This document shows, in pieces, positions 15,701 through 24,244 of a stretch of DNA of 32,647 nucleotides; positions within the stretch are counted from its first letter, which is position 1, and every line of letters starts with the position of its first letter. The DNA is from Armatimonadota bacterium (GTDB taxonomy: Bacteria; Armatimonadota; JADLDR01). The DNA is taken from the NCBI GenBank assembly GCA_020846535.1, contig JADLDR010000244.1, positions 1 to 32,647 of the forward strand. Reading direction: 5' to 3'. The translations under genes were made by a program, and so were the position numbers. The notes below the pieces were generated by a model. It had not been told where the DNA came from. It worked only from the letters and a program-made list of their open reading frames with translations, and searched no databases.

Positions 15701-16324
15701 TCAGGTGCTTTTGACGACGATATCCTCGATAATATCGGCCAGGTCCTCGCATCTGTCGAGGGCGTTTTCCAGGTAATCGTAGATTTCGCGCCATTTCAGG
15801 ACTTCGATAGCAGAAGACTCCTGGCTGAAGAGGATCGCCAGCCCCTCGCGGCAGGCCCGGTCGCCCGCTGTTTCCCACTCGTGGACGGCCTGGCACGGCT
15901 CCATCACTTTTTTCAGATCGCGCACATCGCTCAGGGAGGCGACGGCCGTGCGGATCTGGTCCGTGGCCTGCACCAGAGAGCGGGCCATATCCAGAGACTG
16001 CACGGTCGGGCCGGAGATTTTGTAGAGGACCATGCGGTCCGCCGCCTCCTCGATGGCGCTGCCCACATCGTCGAGGGCGTGGGCCAGGGCGTAGATATCC
16101 TCCCGCTCCAGGGGTGTGACAAAGGTTTTGTTGAGCATATCGGAGATGTCGCGGGCGATGCGGTTGTTCTCCCGTTTGACCTCCAGGATGGCGCTGGCTT
16201 TCCGCTCGATATCGGCGTAGTCCTCCAGCATCGCCAGCAATTTCCGGGCGGCTTCCTGAACGCACTCCGAGGAATCGCCGAACAGATCGAAAAACTTCTC
16301 TTCACGAGGCAAAAGACGTATCAT
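15701..16324 (-). CDS. DUF47 (PhoU-like) family protein
   Basis: This 207-residue, mostly helical protein opens with the DUF47 signature LLPREEKFFDLFGD. It continues with KTFVTPLEREDIYALAHALDDV, and near the C-terminus with LKWREIYDYLENALDRCEDLAD. These are PhoU-like three-helix units with acidic metal-binding positions. The family usually pairs with PiT low-affinity phosphate transporters and is thought to regulate them. No pit gene is adjacent in this window, which is a mild oddity. ATG 16324 is supported by GGAAAGG (complement of 16331-16337). It is divergent from nrdR, with 322 bases between the two start codons. Confidence 0.93.
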   Translation of the reverse strand: MIRLLPREEKFFDLFGDSSECVQEAARKLLAMLEDYADIERKASAILEVKRENNRIARDISDMLNKTFVTPLEREDIYALAHALDDVGSAIEEAADRMVLYKISGPTVQSLDMARSLVQATDQIRTAVASLSDVRDLKKVMEPCQAVHEWETAGDRACREGLAILFSQESSAIEVLKWREIYDYLENALDRCEDLADIIEDIVVKST

Positions 16325-16508
16325 GTGTACCTTTCCGAAACGAAAACTCCTCTTCAGGCCGGGGCGCAGGGCCTGCTTCCTGCGCCGCAGCCGGGACGCG
16401 GCAGGCGGCGCGGTCGGTCACGAGTTATCATTTCTCGAACCGCAGGCAAAGTCCTTCCTTCCGGGCGGACAGCCGCCCAAATATTTTCTTTCTCGGCCCC
16501 TTCTTCGC

Positions 16509-16537
16509 TTGACATTCGATATTTTGTGTGTTATACT
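16509..16537 (+). promoter_or_regulatory. sigma70-type promoter of nrdR-nrdJ
   Basis: TTGACA (16509-16514) and TATACT (16532-16537) are separated by exactly 17 bases. This is one of the best matches to the consensus in the window. Transcription would begin near 16544, about 100 bases before the nrdR start. The remainder of the 16325-16646 gap shows no gene or recognised riboswitch; in particular, no cobalamin riboswitch elements were seen. Confidence 0.75.
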
Positions 16538-16560
16538 TCATTCACCCCCATATATGGTAT
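16514..16560 (+). promoter_or_regulatory. pair of NrdR-box-like operators overlapping the promoter
   Basis: Compared with the remembered NrdR-box consensus ACACTATATATAGTGT, positions 16514-16529 (ATTCGATATTTTGTGT) match 11 of 16. Positions 16545-16560 also match 11 of 16 and contain the symmetric core CCATATATGG. The two start 31 bp apart, leaving a 15-bp spacer: the standard same-face arrangement for NrdR. One covers the -35/-10 spacer and the other the expected transcription start, so binding would repress. The individual matches are modest. Confidence 0.5.
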
Positions 16561-16646
16561 CAATAGCCGTCAAAGCTGCCCGCACCGCGCGCTTTTGCCG
16601 AGGCGTTCGGCGCGGACGATGACCGGAACTCAAGGAGTGATGCGGC

Positions 16647-17108
16647 GTGAAATGCCCGTTTTGCGGCCATATCGATGACAAAGTACTCGATTCGCGCTCC
16701 ATTCGCGAGGGTCAGGCCATCAAACGGCGGCGCGAATGCCTCCAGTGCCACCGGCGGTTCACCACCTATGAAGAGATCGAGGAACGCAAGCTGATGGTCA
16801 TCAAAAAGGACGGTCGCCGCGAGCCGTTCGACCGGAACAAGGTGCTGCGCGGCATCCTGACCGCCTGCGAGAAAAGGCCCATCGGCATGGAAACCGTCCT
16901 CGGCACGGTGGAGGAGATCGAGATGCTCTTCCAGGACAGGGCCGACCGGGAAGTGCGGACATCCGAGATCGGCGAGTCGGTGATGGAGCGGCTGCACGGC
17001 CTGGACGAAGTGGCCTATGTGCGCTTCGCCTCGGTATACCGCCAGTTCCGCGACGCCAGCCAGTTCAAGGACTTGCTGAAAGGGCTGGACGAAGAAAACA
17101 AAGCATAA
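16647..17108 (+). CDS. nrdR: transcriptional regulator NrdR
   Basis: This 153-residue protein has the NrdR layout. A zinc ribbon contains C3, C6, C31 and C34 (KCPFCG and CLQCHRRF), and an ATP-cone domain starts at about residue 49 (VIKKDGRREPFDRNKV). NrdR senses ATP/dATP through the cone and represses ribonucleotide reductase genes by binding paired NrdR boxes. The start is GTG 16647, led by AGGAG at 16633-16637. It sits 64 bases upstream of nrdJ on the same strand, and two NrdR-box-like sites overlap the shared promoter. Autoregulation together with the reductase is therefore likely. Confidence 0.97.
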   Translation: MKCPFCGHIDDKVLDSRSIREGQAIKRRRECLQCHRRFTTYEEIEERKLMVIKKDGRREPFDRNKVLRGILTACEKRPIGMETVLGTVEEIEMLFQDRADREVRTSEIGESVMERLHGLDEVAYVRFASVYRQFRDASQFKDLLKGLDEENKA

Positions 17109-17172
17109 AAAGCCGCTTTTCCTGCGCTGGGCGGTGAAACGGGGATGATCCCGTAAGAAGGAGAGAAGTTCC

Positions 17173-20100
17173 ATGCAGATCGAGCGTCATTACACGCGCT
17201 CAGGGGAAAGCCCGTATGCGGGCCTGAAATTCGAGTCAAGGCGTTCGGAGATTCGCAACCCGGATGGGTCGCTGGTTTTCGAGATGACGGATGTGCAGGT
17301 TCCCTCGGAATGGTCCCAGGTGGCGACCGATATCCTGGCCCAAAAGTATTTCCGCAAGGCCGGGGTTCCGCAAAACAGTCCGGACGGAGAGCCGCTCGCG
17401 GACGCCCAGGGCCGGCCTGTCCTCGGCGGGGAGCGGGACGCCCGCCAGGTCTTCCACCGGCTGGCGGGCTGCTGGCGGCGCTGGGGCGAGCAATACGGCT
17501 ATTTCGACACCCCTGAAGACGCCCGGGCGTTCTATGATGAGGTCTGTCACATGCTGGCCCGACAGATAGCCGCCCCCAACAGCCCCCAGTGGTTCAATAC
17601 GGGCCTCCACTGGGCCTACGGGATCGCCGGGCCGCCCCAGGGGCATTTCTTTGTCGATCCCTCCACCAGGAAGCTCACCCGCTCCAAAAACGCCTACGAG
17701 CGCCCCCAGCCGCATGCCTGCTTCATCCTGTCCGTCAATGACGACCTGGTGAATCCCGGCGGCATTATGGATCTCTGGACCCGGGAGGCCCGCATCTTCA
17801 AATACGGCTCCGGGGTCGGCACCAACTTCAGCCTGATCCGCAGCGACGGGGAGTCGCTTTCGGGCGGCGGGAAATCCTCCGGGCTGATGTCCTTCCTGAA
17901 GGTGGGCGACCGCTCCGCAGGGGCCATCAAATCGGGCGGCACCACCCGGAGGGCGGCCAAGATGGTCTGCCTGGACATCGATCATCCCGATATCGAAACC
18001 TTCATCAACTGGAAGGTGGCCGAGGAGCAGAAGGTGGCGGCCCTGGTGTCCGGCTCCCGCCTCTGCGAGAAGCACCTGAACGCCGTGATGAAAGCCTGCC
18101 ACGACTGGCCTAGCCCCACCGAGCGGTTCGACACTGGCCGCAACGAGGCCCTGTGCCACGCCGTCGCGGACGCGAAATCGGCGCAGGTGGCGGTCAATTA
18201 CATCCACCGGGTCATCCAACTGGCCCGGCAGGGCTTCACCTCCCTCGAATTCGCGACCTACGACACCGACTGGGACTCCGAAGCCTACTACACCGTCAGC
18301 GGGCAGAACTCCAACAATTCGGTGAGGATTTCCAATGCTTTCATGCAGGCGGTCAAAGCGGACGGCGAATGGCGGCTGACCTACCGCATCTCCGGCAAGG
18401 CCGCCCGGACGCTCCGGGCCAAAGAACTCTGGGACGAGATCGCCTATGCCGCCTGGAGCTGCGCCGATCCCGGCCTCCAATACGACACCACCATCAACGA
18501 ATGGCACACCTGCCCCGCCGACGGCCCCATCCGCGCTTCCAACCCCTGCTCGGAATACATGTTCCTGGACGACACGGCCTGCAACCTCGCCAGCCTGAAC
18601 CTGGTCAAATTCTACGACCCCGAAACGGGCCGCTTCGATATCGAGAGCTTTCGGCACGCCATCCGCCTCTGGACGATCATCCTGGAGATCAGCGTCCTGA
18701 TGGCCCAGTTCCCCAGCGAGCGGATCGCCCAGCTCAGCTACGAGTTCCGCACATTGGGGCTGGGCTATGCGAACCTGGGAGCTCTCCTGATGCAGATGGG
18801 CATCGCCTACGACAGCGAGGAAGGTCGGGCCATCACCGGGGCGCTGACGTCCATCATGGGCGGGGAATCCTACGCCGCCTCTGCGGAGATGGCGGCCCGG
18901 CTCGGCCCCTTCAGCGGGTTCGAGAAGAACCGGGACCATATGCTCCGGGTCATCCGCAACCACCGGCGGGCCGCCCGGAGCGCGCCTGCCGGGGAATACG
19001 AGGGGCTGACCGTCAAGCCGGCCGGCATCGCCGCGGACGCCTGCCCCGCCGCCCTGCTCGATGCGGCCCGCAGCGCGTGGGATCGGGCGCTGGCGATGGG
19101 AGAGGAGTACGGCTTCCGGAACGCCCAGGTGACCGTCCTCGCCCCGACCGGAACCATCGGCCTGGTGATGGACTGCGACACCACGGGCATCGAGCCGGAC
19201 TTCGCCCTGGTCAAATTCAAGAAGCTGGCGGGCGGAGGGTATTTCAAGATCATCAACCAGTCCATCCCTCCGGCCCTCCGGAGGCTCGGCTACGCGGAGA
19301 GGGAGATCGAGGACATCATCCGCTACTGTAAAGGGGCGGGCACGCTCAAGGGCGCTCCGGCAGTCAACCACGACTCTCTGCGGGCCAAAGGCTTCACCCA
19401 GGAGGCGCTCGACAGGCTGGAGGGCGCTCTGGGCCAGGCGTTCGAGATCGGGTTCGCCTTCAATGCCTGGACGCTCGGGGAGGAGTTCTGCAAGCAGCTG
19501 GGATTCACGAACGAGCAGCTTTCCGACTGGAATTTCAGTATGCTGGAGGCGCTGGGCTTCACCCCTGCCGAAATCCAGGCCGCCAACGACTACTGCTGCG
19601 GGACCATGACCATCGAGGGCGCTCCGCATCTCAAACCGGCCCACTACCCGGTCTTCGACTGCGCCAACCGGTGCGGCAGGACCGGCAGACGGTTCATCGC
19701 CTATGAAGCGCACCTGCGGATGATGGCCGCCGCGCAGCCCTTCCTCTCCGGAGCCATCTCCAAAACGATCAACATGCCCAACGAGGCCGCCGTTTCCGAC
19801 ATCCGGAAAGCCTACGACCTCTCCTGGCAGTTGTGCCTGAAGGCCGTGGCGCTTTACCGGGACGGCTCCAAGCTCAGCCAGCCGCTCAGCTCCGTTTCCG
19901 GCGACCCCCTGGTGGCCGAGCTGATGGCGATTGCGCCCTCCTCGGCGGCCACCCCGCACCCCATCCAGGTGGCGGAGAAGATGGTCTACCGCTACCTCGC
20001 CCGCAGGCGGCAGATGCCCAGCCGCAGGCGCGGCTATACCCAGAAGGCCCGGGTGGGCGGCCACAAGGTCTATCTCCGCACCGGCGAATACGATGACGGC

Positions 20101-20700
20101 AGCCTGGGCGAGATCTTCATCGATATGCACCGCGAAGGGGCCGCCTTCCGGAGCCTGATGAACTGCTTCGCCATCGCCATCTCCCTGGGGCTTCAGTACG
20201 GGGTCCCGCTGGAGGAATATATCGATGCCTTCGTCTTCACCCGCTTCGAGCCTGCGGGCATGGTGCAGGGGAACGACCGGATCATGATGTCCACTTCGGT
20301 CATCGATTACATCTTCCGGGAGCTGGCGATCAGCTACCTGGGACGGACCGACCTGGCCCAGGTCAAAGAGGAGGACCTGCGCGGCGATACCATCGGCGAA
20401 CCGAAAACTCAGGATCCCGACTACATCCGTGAAGAGGTGGTCGAGGAACACATGGTCGCCGAGTTGCCGGGCAAGGAAGGCCACTCCAACGGCAGCAACG
20501 GCTTCGAGCGCACCGCCCTCAAGATGCAGCTTCATGAGATGGCGGCGGTCCGGCCCAGCGTGGAGGACGAGCGCATGCGGGTCGCCCGGCTCAAAGGCTA
20601 CGAAGGCGACCCCTGCTCCGAATGCGGCCAGTTCACCATGGTCCGCAACGGAACCTGCCTGAAATGCGACACCTGCGGGGCCACCAGCGGTTGCTCGTAA
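17173..20700 (+). CDS. nrdJ: adenosylcobalamin-dependent ribonucleoside-diphosphate reductase (class II)
   Basis: This 1,175-residue enzyme is of the long class II type. Active-site residues are visible: C183 (HACFILS) and C470 ([10 protein letters not shown]) as the redox pair, and N457, C459 and E461 in NPCSEYMF, with C459 the thiyl-radical cysteine. [15 protein letters not shown] and [20 protein letters not shown] are typical phosphate- and substrate-loop segments. The C-terminus carries paired cysteines ([17 protein letters not shown]) of the zinc-ribbon or redox tail. It makes deoxyribonucleotides without oxygen dependence but needs vitamin B12. No intein or frameshift is seen. An AGGAG ribosome binding site precedes ATG 17173, and a strong terminator follows the stop by 7 bases. 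Confidence 0.97.
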   Translation: MQIERHYTRSGESPYAGLKFESRRSEIRNPDGSLVFEMTDVQVPSEWSQVATDILAQKYFRKAGVPQNSPDGEPLADAQGRPVLGGERDARQVFHRLAGCWRRWGEQYGYFDTPEDARAFYDEVCHMLARQIAAPNSPQWFNTGLHWAYGIAGPPQGHFFVDPSTRKLTRSKNAYERPQPHACFILSVNDDLVNPGGIMDLWTREARIFKYGSGVGTNFSLIRSDGESLSGGGKSSGLMSFLKVGDRSAGAIKSGGTTRRAAKMVCLDIDHPDIETFINWKVAEEQKVAALVSGSRLCEKHLNAVMKACHDWPSPTERFDTGRNEALCHAVADAKSAQVAVNYIHRVIQLARQGFTSLEFATYDTDWDSEAYYTVSGQNSNNSVRISNAFMQAVKADGEWRLTYRISGKAARTLRAKELWDEIAYAAWSCADPGLQYDTTINEWHTCPADGPIRASNPCSEYMFLDDTACNLASLNLVKFYDPETGRFDIESFRHAIRLWTIILEISVLMAQFPSERIAQLSYEFRTLGLGYANLGALLMQMGIAYDSEEGRAITGALTSIMGGESYAASAEMAARLGPFSGFEKNRDHMLRVIRNHRRAARSAPAGEYEGLTVKPAGIAADACPAALLDAARSAWDRALAMGEEYGFRNAQVTVLAPTGTIGLVMDCDTTGIEPDFALVKFKKLAGGGYFKIINQSIPPALRRLGYAEREIEDIIRYCKGAGTLKGAPAVNHDSLRAKGFTQEALDRLEGALGQAFEIGFAFNAWTLGEEFCKQLGFTNEQLSDWNFSMLEALGFTPAEIQAANDYCCGTMTIEGAPHLKPAHYPVFDCANRCGRTGRRFIAYEAHLRMMAAAQPFLSGAISKTINMPNEAAVSDIRKAYDLSWQLCLKAVALYRDGSKLSQPLSSVSGDPLVAELMAIAPSSAATPHPIQVAEKMVYRYLARRRQMPSRRRGYTQKARVGGHKVYLRTGEYDDGSLGEIFIDMHREGAAFRSLMNCFAIAISLGLQYGVPLEEYIDAFVFTRFEPAGMVQGNDRIMMSTSVIDYIFRELAISYLGRTDLAQVKEEDLRGDTIGEPKTQDPDYIREEVVEEHMVAELPGKEGHSNGSNGFERTALKMQLHEMAAVRPSVEDERMRVARLKGYEGDPCSECGQFTMVRNGTCLKCDTCGATSGCS

Positions 20701-20707
20701 AGAAAAA

Positions 20708-20731
20708 GGGCGCTTCTCAGCGCCCTTTTTT
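20708..20731 (+). terminator. Rho-independent terminator of nrdR-nrdJ
   Basis: GGGCGCT (20708-20714), a TCTC loop, then AGCGCCC (20719-20725) followed by TTTTTT make a perfect 7-bp GC-rich stem with a T-run. A-rich bases before the stem extend pairing with the T-run. It begins 7 bases after the nrdJ stop. Confidence 0.9.
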
Positions 20732-20768
20732 CTTGGGCCTTTCCGGTGTCAGAATTTTCGCTTTACCC

Positions 20769-20796
20769 GCAGGGGCACGTCATGCCCTGCCCCTGC
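20769..20796. repeat. solitary palindromic hairpin
   Basis: GCAGGGGCA (20769-20777) faces TGCCCCTGC (20788-20796), a perfect 9-bp stem. The arm matches the repeat in the SpoIID gene at 1485. It is preceded by TTTTCGCTTT, a flank that recurs as CTTTCGCTTT before the next hairpins at 20820 and, more loosely, before repeat copy 2. Confidence 0.65.
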
Positions 20797-20814
20797 ATAT
20801 CGCCCCTTCCCTAT

Positions 20815-20945
20815 CAGGACTTTCGCTTTGCCGGGATTTCGTAGGGGCGCGATTTATCGCGCCCGCTCGATGTTGAGGGCGCGATTTATCGCGCCCCTAC
20901 TTGGCCCCCCGACGGAGCCTGCCAGCTTCCAGAGCGAAAGTCCTG
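20815..20945. repeat. twin hairpin cassette bounded by 13-bp inverted repeats
   Basis: CAGGACTTTCGCT (20815-20827) and AGCGAAAGTCCTG (20933-20945) are perfect complements bounding a 131-base cassette. Inside are two near-identical hairpins in mirror orientation: GTAGGGGCGCGATTTATCGC at the start of 20841-20864, and its partner at 20877-20900 ending in GCGCCCCTAC. Each contains GGGCGCGATTTATCGCGCCC. The arrangement resembles paired REP/BIME units. The right boundary abuts the stop codon of the isomerase-like gene. Nothing in 20701-20945 looks coding. Confidence 0.75.
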
Positions 20946-21812
20946 CTAGATCTCCTCCAGCATCCTGAAGATATTTCCGAGGCATATATAGCTGGCCTGC
21001 TCGCCCGATTCGGAGAAGGCGCTGCCGCCGGGGCGGTTGAGGAGGTCTTCGGAGAGGGCGACGGGGCGCCAGTGAGTTTCCAGGGCCACCCAGCCGTCGT
21101 AATCGCTGTCGATCAATGCCTTGAACTGGCCTTTCCAGTCCACCACCCCCTCGCCGATGGGAACGCAGCGAGCGCCTTCTTTGGCGGTTTCGTCCCGCCG
21201 GGCGTCCTTGACGTGGACGTGGGCGATATCGGCTTTCAGGCGGTTGTAGCCGTCCGGGAAGGGCGCTTCGCCGTCCGGGGCGAATACCTCGTTGCAGGGA
21301 TCCCATACGACTTTGATATTCGGGGAATTCAGGTCAGTAAGGAACCTCTGGAGCCGTTTGGCGGTGGAGATATGGGTGGAGGCTTCGTTTTCGATGCCCA
21401 AAGTGATGCCTTCGCCTTCCACAATATTTTTCGGCTCCTGGTAGAGCGCCACCAGGTCGTCCCAGATCTCCTCGGCCCGCCCGGTGTTCCAGAAGACGAA
21501 ACCCCGGATGATATCGGTTTCCAGCTTTTTGGCAACCCGGATGCACCGGCGCAGGATATCGAGATGCTGCCGGTACTGCTCTTCATTGCCGTAGTCGCAT
21601 TTCAAGAAGGGGGAGGAGATGGCGCAGACCTTCAGACCCGCCGCATCGAGCGTTTTCTTGAGGGTCTCCACATTCGCATCGGTCAATGCCTGGGGCGGCT
21701 TCTCCCAGACGGAGCGGATCTCCACCCCCTGGAGCTTGAATTCTTTCGCCAGGTTGACGGCCCGGTTCAAATCCTGACTCACCTCATCGGTAAAGACAGC
21801 CGTTTTGAACAT
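20946..21812 (-). CDS. sugar phosphate isomerase/epimerase (AP endonuclease 2-like TIM barrel)
   Basis: This 288-residue protein fits the xylose-isomerase-like TIM barrel family. It starts FKTAVFTDEV with LQGVEIRSVW after the first helix. Metal-binding positions follow in order: E141 in GIENEA, D171 in VVWDPCN, H198/H200 in AHVHVKD and E245 in ALETHW. Members isomerise or epimerise ketoses, inositols and related sugars; the substrate cannot be determined. ATG 21812 is chosen because of a strong AGGAGG ribosome binding site; an in-frame ATG at 21839 lacks one. It stands alone on the minus strand, divergent from moxR. Confidence 0.9.
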   Translation of the reverse strand: MFKTAVFTDEVSQDLNRAVNLAKEFKLQGVEIRSVWEKPPQALTDANVETLKKTLDAAGLKVCAISSPFLKCDYGNEEQYRQHLDILRRCIRVAKKLETDIIRGFVFWNTGRAEEIWDDLVALYQEPKNIVEGEGITLGIENEASTHISTAKRLQRFLTDLNSPNIKVVWDPCNEVFAPDGEAPFPDGYNRLKADIAHVHVKDARRDETAKEGARCVPIGEGVVDWKGQFKALIDSDYDGWVALETHWRPVALSEDLLNRPGGSAFSESGEQASYICLGNIFRMLEEI

Positions 21813-21982
21813 ATATCCCTCCTGTGGGTTCATGATCAACAGAAAGCGAGCGCGTATCTCCGCTACAGATTCGCCCTTGCCCGGGAAAATCCTTCACCCG
21901 AATTTATGCGCAACCTGCGGCGCTTTCTTTCGTTATACCTTGAAACGCATATGGTTTTTCATCAGGGAGGGATCTGAGACAG

Positions 21983-22930
21983 ATGCCGACGGTTTACGAG
22001 ACATCGCGGAAGGTGATGGAGAATGCGGAGAAGGTGATTGTCGGGAAGCGCGGGGCGATCCAGATGGCCCTGGTCGCTCTTTTTTCGGAGGGGCATATCC
22101 TGCTGGAGGATGTGCCGGGGGTCGCGAAAACGATGCTGGCACGCGCCCTGGCCTGTTCGGTGGGCTGTCAGTTCCGGCGGGTGCAATGCACCCCGGACCT
22201 CCTCCCTTCCGACCTGACCGGCATCTCCATCTTCAACCAGAAAACCCAGGAGTTCGAGTTCCACCCCGGTCCGATCCTTTCCAATATCCTCCTGGCCGAT
22301 GAGATCAACCGGGCCACCCCGCGCACCCAGTCGGCCCTGCTGGAGTGCATGGCGGAAAGGCAGTTCACGGTGGACGGCCAGACGCGCCCCCTGCCGCGCC
22401 CCTTCCTGGTGATCGCCACCCAGAACCCGGTCGAATACGAGGGCACATTCCCCCTGCCCGAAGCCCAGTTGGACCGCTTTCTCCTCCGCATGTCCATCGG
22501 CTACCCCGATTTCGAGGACGAAAACGAGATGCTGGTGCGCCTCCAGGCCGCCCACCCCATCGACTCCCTGGAACAGGTCATCGGCCACGAAGATCTGGTG
22601 GACGCCCAGCAGAAGGTGAAAGGCGTTTTCGTACACGACCGCATCCGGCAGTATCTGGTGCAGATCGTCCAGGGAACCCGCGCCTGCCCGGATCTGATTT
22701 TAGGGGCCAGCCCCCGCGCCTCCCAGGCCCTATTCCGCGCCTCCCAGGCCCTTGCCGCCATGAACAACCGCGATTTCGTCCTCCCGGACGACATCAAGGC
22801 CCTCAGCCCCTATGTCCTGGAACACCGGGCCATCCTCAACCCGGAAAGCCGACTCCGTCGCAAAACCGCCCGTTCTATCATTCAGGATGTCGTGGACTCC
22901 GTGCCCGTGCCGGTGGAGAGGAGGCAGTAG
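21983..22930 (+). CDS. MoxR family AAA+ ATPase
   Basis: This 315-residue protein contains Walker A at EDVPGVAKT (K49) and Walker B at ILLADEINRA (D106, E107), followed by sensor and lid regions typical of MoxR (IATQNPVEYEGTFPLPEAQLDRF). MoxR ATPases act as chaperones that insert cofactors or mature partner complexes, usually with DUF58 and von Willebrand-type proteins encoded alongside. Here a DUF58 gene follows after 33 bases and a DUF4129 gene overlaps that one, a conserved order. GGGAGG at 21965-21970 is the likely ribosome binding site. No clear sigma70 promoter was found in the 170-base divergent gap. Confidence 0.95.
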   Translation: MPTVYETSRKVMENAEKVIVGKRGAIQMALVALFSEGHILLEDVPGVAKTMLARALACSVGCQFRRVQCTPDLLPSDLTGISIFNQKTQEFEFHPGPILSNILLADEINRATPRTQSALLECMAERQFTVDGQTRPLPRPFLVIATQNPVEYEGTFPLPEAQLDRFLLRMSIGYPDFEDENEMLVRLQAAHPIDSLEQVIGHEDLVDAQQKVKGVFVHDRIRQYLVQIVQGTRACPDLILGASPRASQALFRASQALAAMNNRDFVLPDDIKALSPYVLEHRAILNPESRLRRKTARSIIQDVVDSVPVPVERRQ

Positions 22931-22963
22931 GAGCGCGCCGCGCCGCGCCCCTTTACCTATACC

Positions 22964-24244
22964 ATGAACACCGCCAAATGGCTGGTTCCCTGTCTTGCGA
23001 TACTGGCGATTTCGCTCATCTTCCAGCTCGGTTCGTTCGCGTACGCGCTCTACGCGCTGGCCGGGCTGATCGCCCTGTCGCGCCTGATGGGGCATTACAG
23101 CCTGGAGAGCATCGAGGAAACGCGGCGGCTGAGCCGGAACCGGATTCACCCGGGCGAGACGGCGGAGGTGGAGGTCAGCGTCCGAAACGCCAAGCCCTTC
23201 CGGGTGCTGTGGGCGCTGGCGGAGGATACGGCCCCGGAAGCCCTCAGGCCGGAGGGCGATCTTCTCAAAGTCGCCACCCTGAAACCCTATGGCACCCTGA
23301 ACTTGCGCTACCGGCTGACTGGCCTGAAGCGCGGCTATCACCGGGTCGGGCCGGTGATCCTGGAGTCGGGAGATCTGTTCGGCCTGGTGCGCCGCTTCAA
23401 GGTGGGGGAACAGGCACAGTATCTGACCGTTTTCCCGAAGGTGGTGGAGGTCTCTGGGTACGCCATCCCGGCCCTGAAACCGGTCGGGGAGGTGCGGCTG
23501 AGGCGCAGCCTTTTCGAGGATCCGACCCGCCTGGTCGGGGTGCGCGAATACCGCCACGAGGACAGCATGAAGCGCATCCACTGGAAAACCACCGCCAGGA
23601 CGGGCAGCCTTTACAGCAAAATCTACGAGCCGACCACCATGATCGGGGCCAACCTGGTGGTCGATTTCCACCGCGACTCCTACGATGCGCCCGGCTGGGA
23701 AGAAAGGCTGGAGCTGGCCGCCACCGTTGCCGCCTCGCTGGGACATTACATCCTCTCCCAGAGCCAGCAGGTCGGGCTTTTGAGCAACGGGCGCGATGCC
23801 GCCGACCGGATCCGGCAGGAGAAGGCGGCGGAGGCCCTGAGCCGCTCGGAGGCCCGGAAGCTGGCCTCTCAGGAAGGAGCCTCGGATCGGATGCGCCCTG
23901 TGGAGCTGCTTCCCCGCAAGGGCGACGAGCAGCGGATGCAGCTTCTGGAGGCTCTGGCCCGGCTGGAGCTTTCCAGCGGCCTATCGGTCTCGGAGATGCT
24001 CTGGCAGGAGCATCCCGGCATGGCGCGGGAGGCCGCTGTCGTGGTGATCGCCCCCCGCGCGCCACGAGGGCTGCTGCAAGTGCTGGGGCAGATTCACCGG
24101 GTCGGGTTCGTGGTGGCCCTTTTCGTGGTGCAGAATTTCCAGGCGTATGCGGAGGCCGCAGGGCTGCTGGCCCCGGAGCATATTCCGGTCTTTCACGTCG
24201 GGGAGGAGTGGGAGCTGCATGATATCACCATCCACCGGATCTGA
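22964..24244 (+). CDS. DUF58 domain-containing protein
   Basis: This 426-residue protein has two adjacent N-terminal membrane helices (about 5-40), a beta-rich region and the DUF58 signature DPTRLVGVREYRHEDSMKRI, followed by HWKTTARTG (about residues 186-214). The C-terminal half should form a von Willebrand A-like fold (LVVDFHRDSY). It is the usual partner of MoxR ATPases. Relative to many DUF58 proteins, it carries an extra charged stretch at roughly 275-325 (IRQEKAAEALSRSEARKLA). It overlaps the next gene by 26 bases, which supports translational coupling. Confidence 0.93.
   Translation: MNTAKWLVPCLAILAISLIFQLGSFAYALYALAGLIALSRLMGHYSLESIEETRRLSRNRIHPGETAEVEVSVRNAKPFRVLWALAEDTAPEALRPEGDLLKVATLKPYGTLNLRYRLTGLKRGYHRVGPVILESGDLFGLVRRFKVGEQAQYLTVFPKVVEVSGYAIPALKPVGEVRLRRSLFEDPTRLVGVREYRHEDSMKRIHWKTTARTGSLYSKIYEPTTMIGANLVVDFHRDSYDAPGWEERLELAATVAASLGHYILSQSQQVGLLSNGRDAADRIRQEKAAEALSRSEARKLASQEGASDRMRPVELLPRKGDEQRMQLLEALARLELSSGLSVSEMLWQEHPGMAREAAVVVIAPRAPRGLLQVLGQIHRVGFVVALFVVQNFQAYAEAAGLLAPEHIPVFHVGEEWELHDITIHRI

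Noticed and set aside
16325..16646. Cobalamin riboswitch controlling the B12-dependent reductase
   Set aside because: The leader from the predicted start site is only about 100 bases and shows no B12-box-like conserved core; NrdR-type control explains the region better.
14747..16678. 643-codon open frame on the plus strand
   Set aside because: It begins in the repeat element and runs antisense through nadD and the DUF47 gene; it is not coding.
17236..20535. 1,099-codon open frame on the minus strand
   Set aside because: It is antisense to nrdJ, whose product is unmistakable. The composition is that of a shadow frame.
20841..20900. Possible CRISPR array (two identical 20-base units with a 12-base spacer)
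   Set aside because: There are only two units, each is a full palindrome, they are in mirror orientation in their flanks, the spacer is too short, and no cas genes are present.
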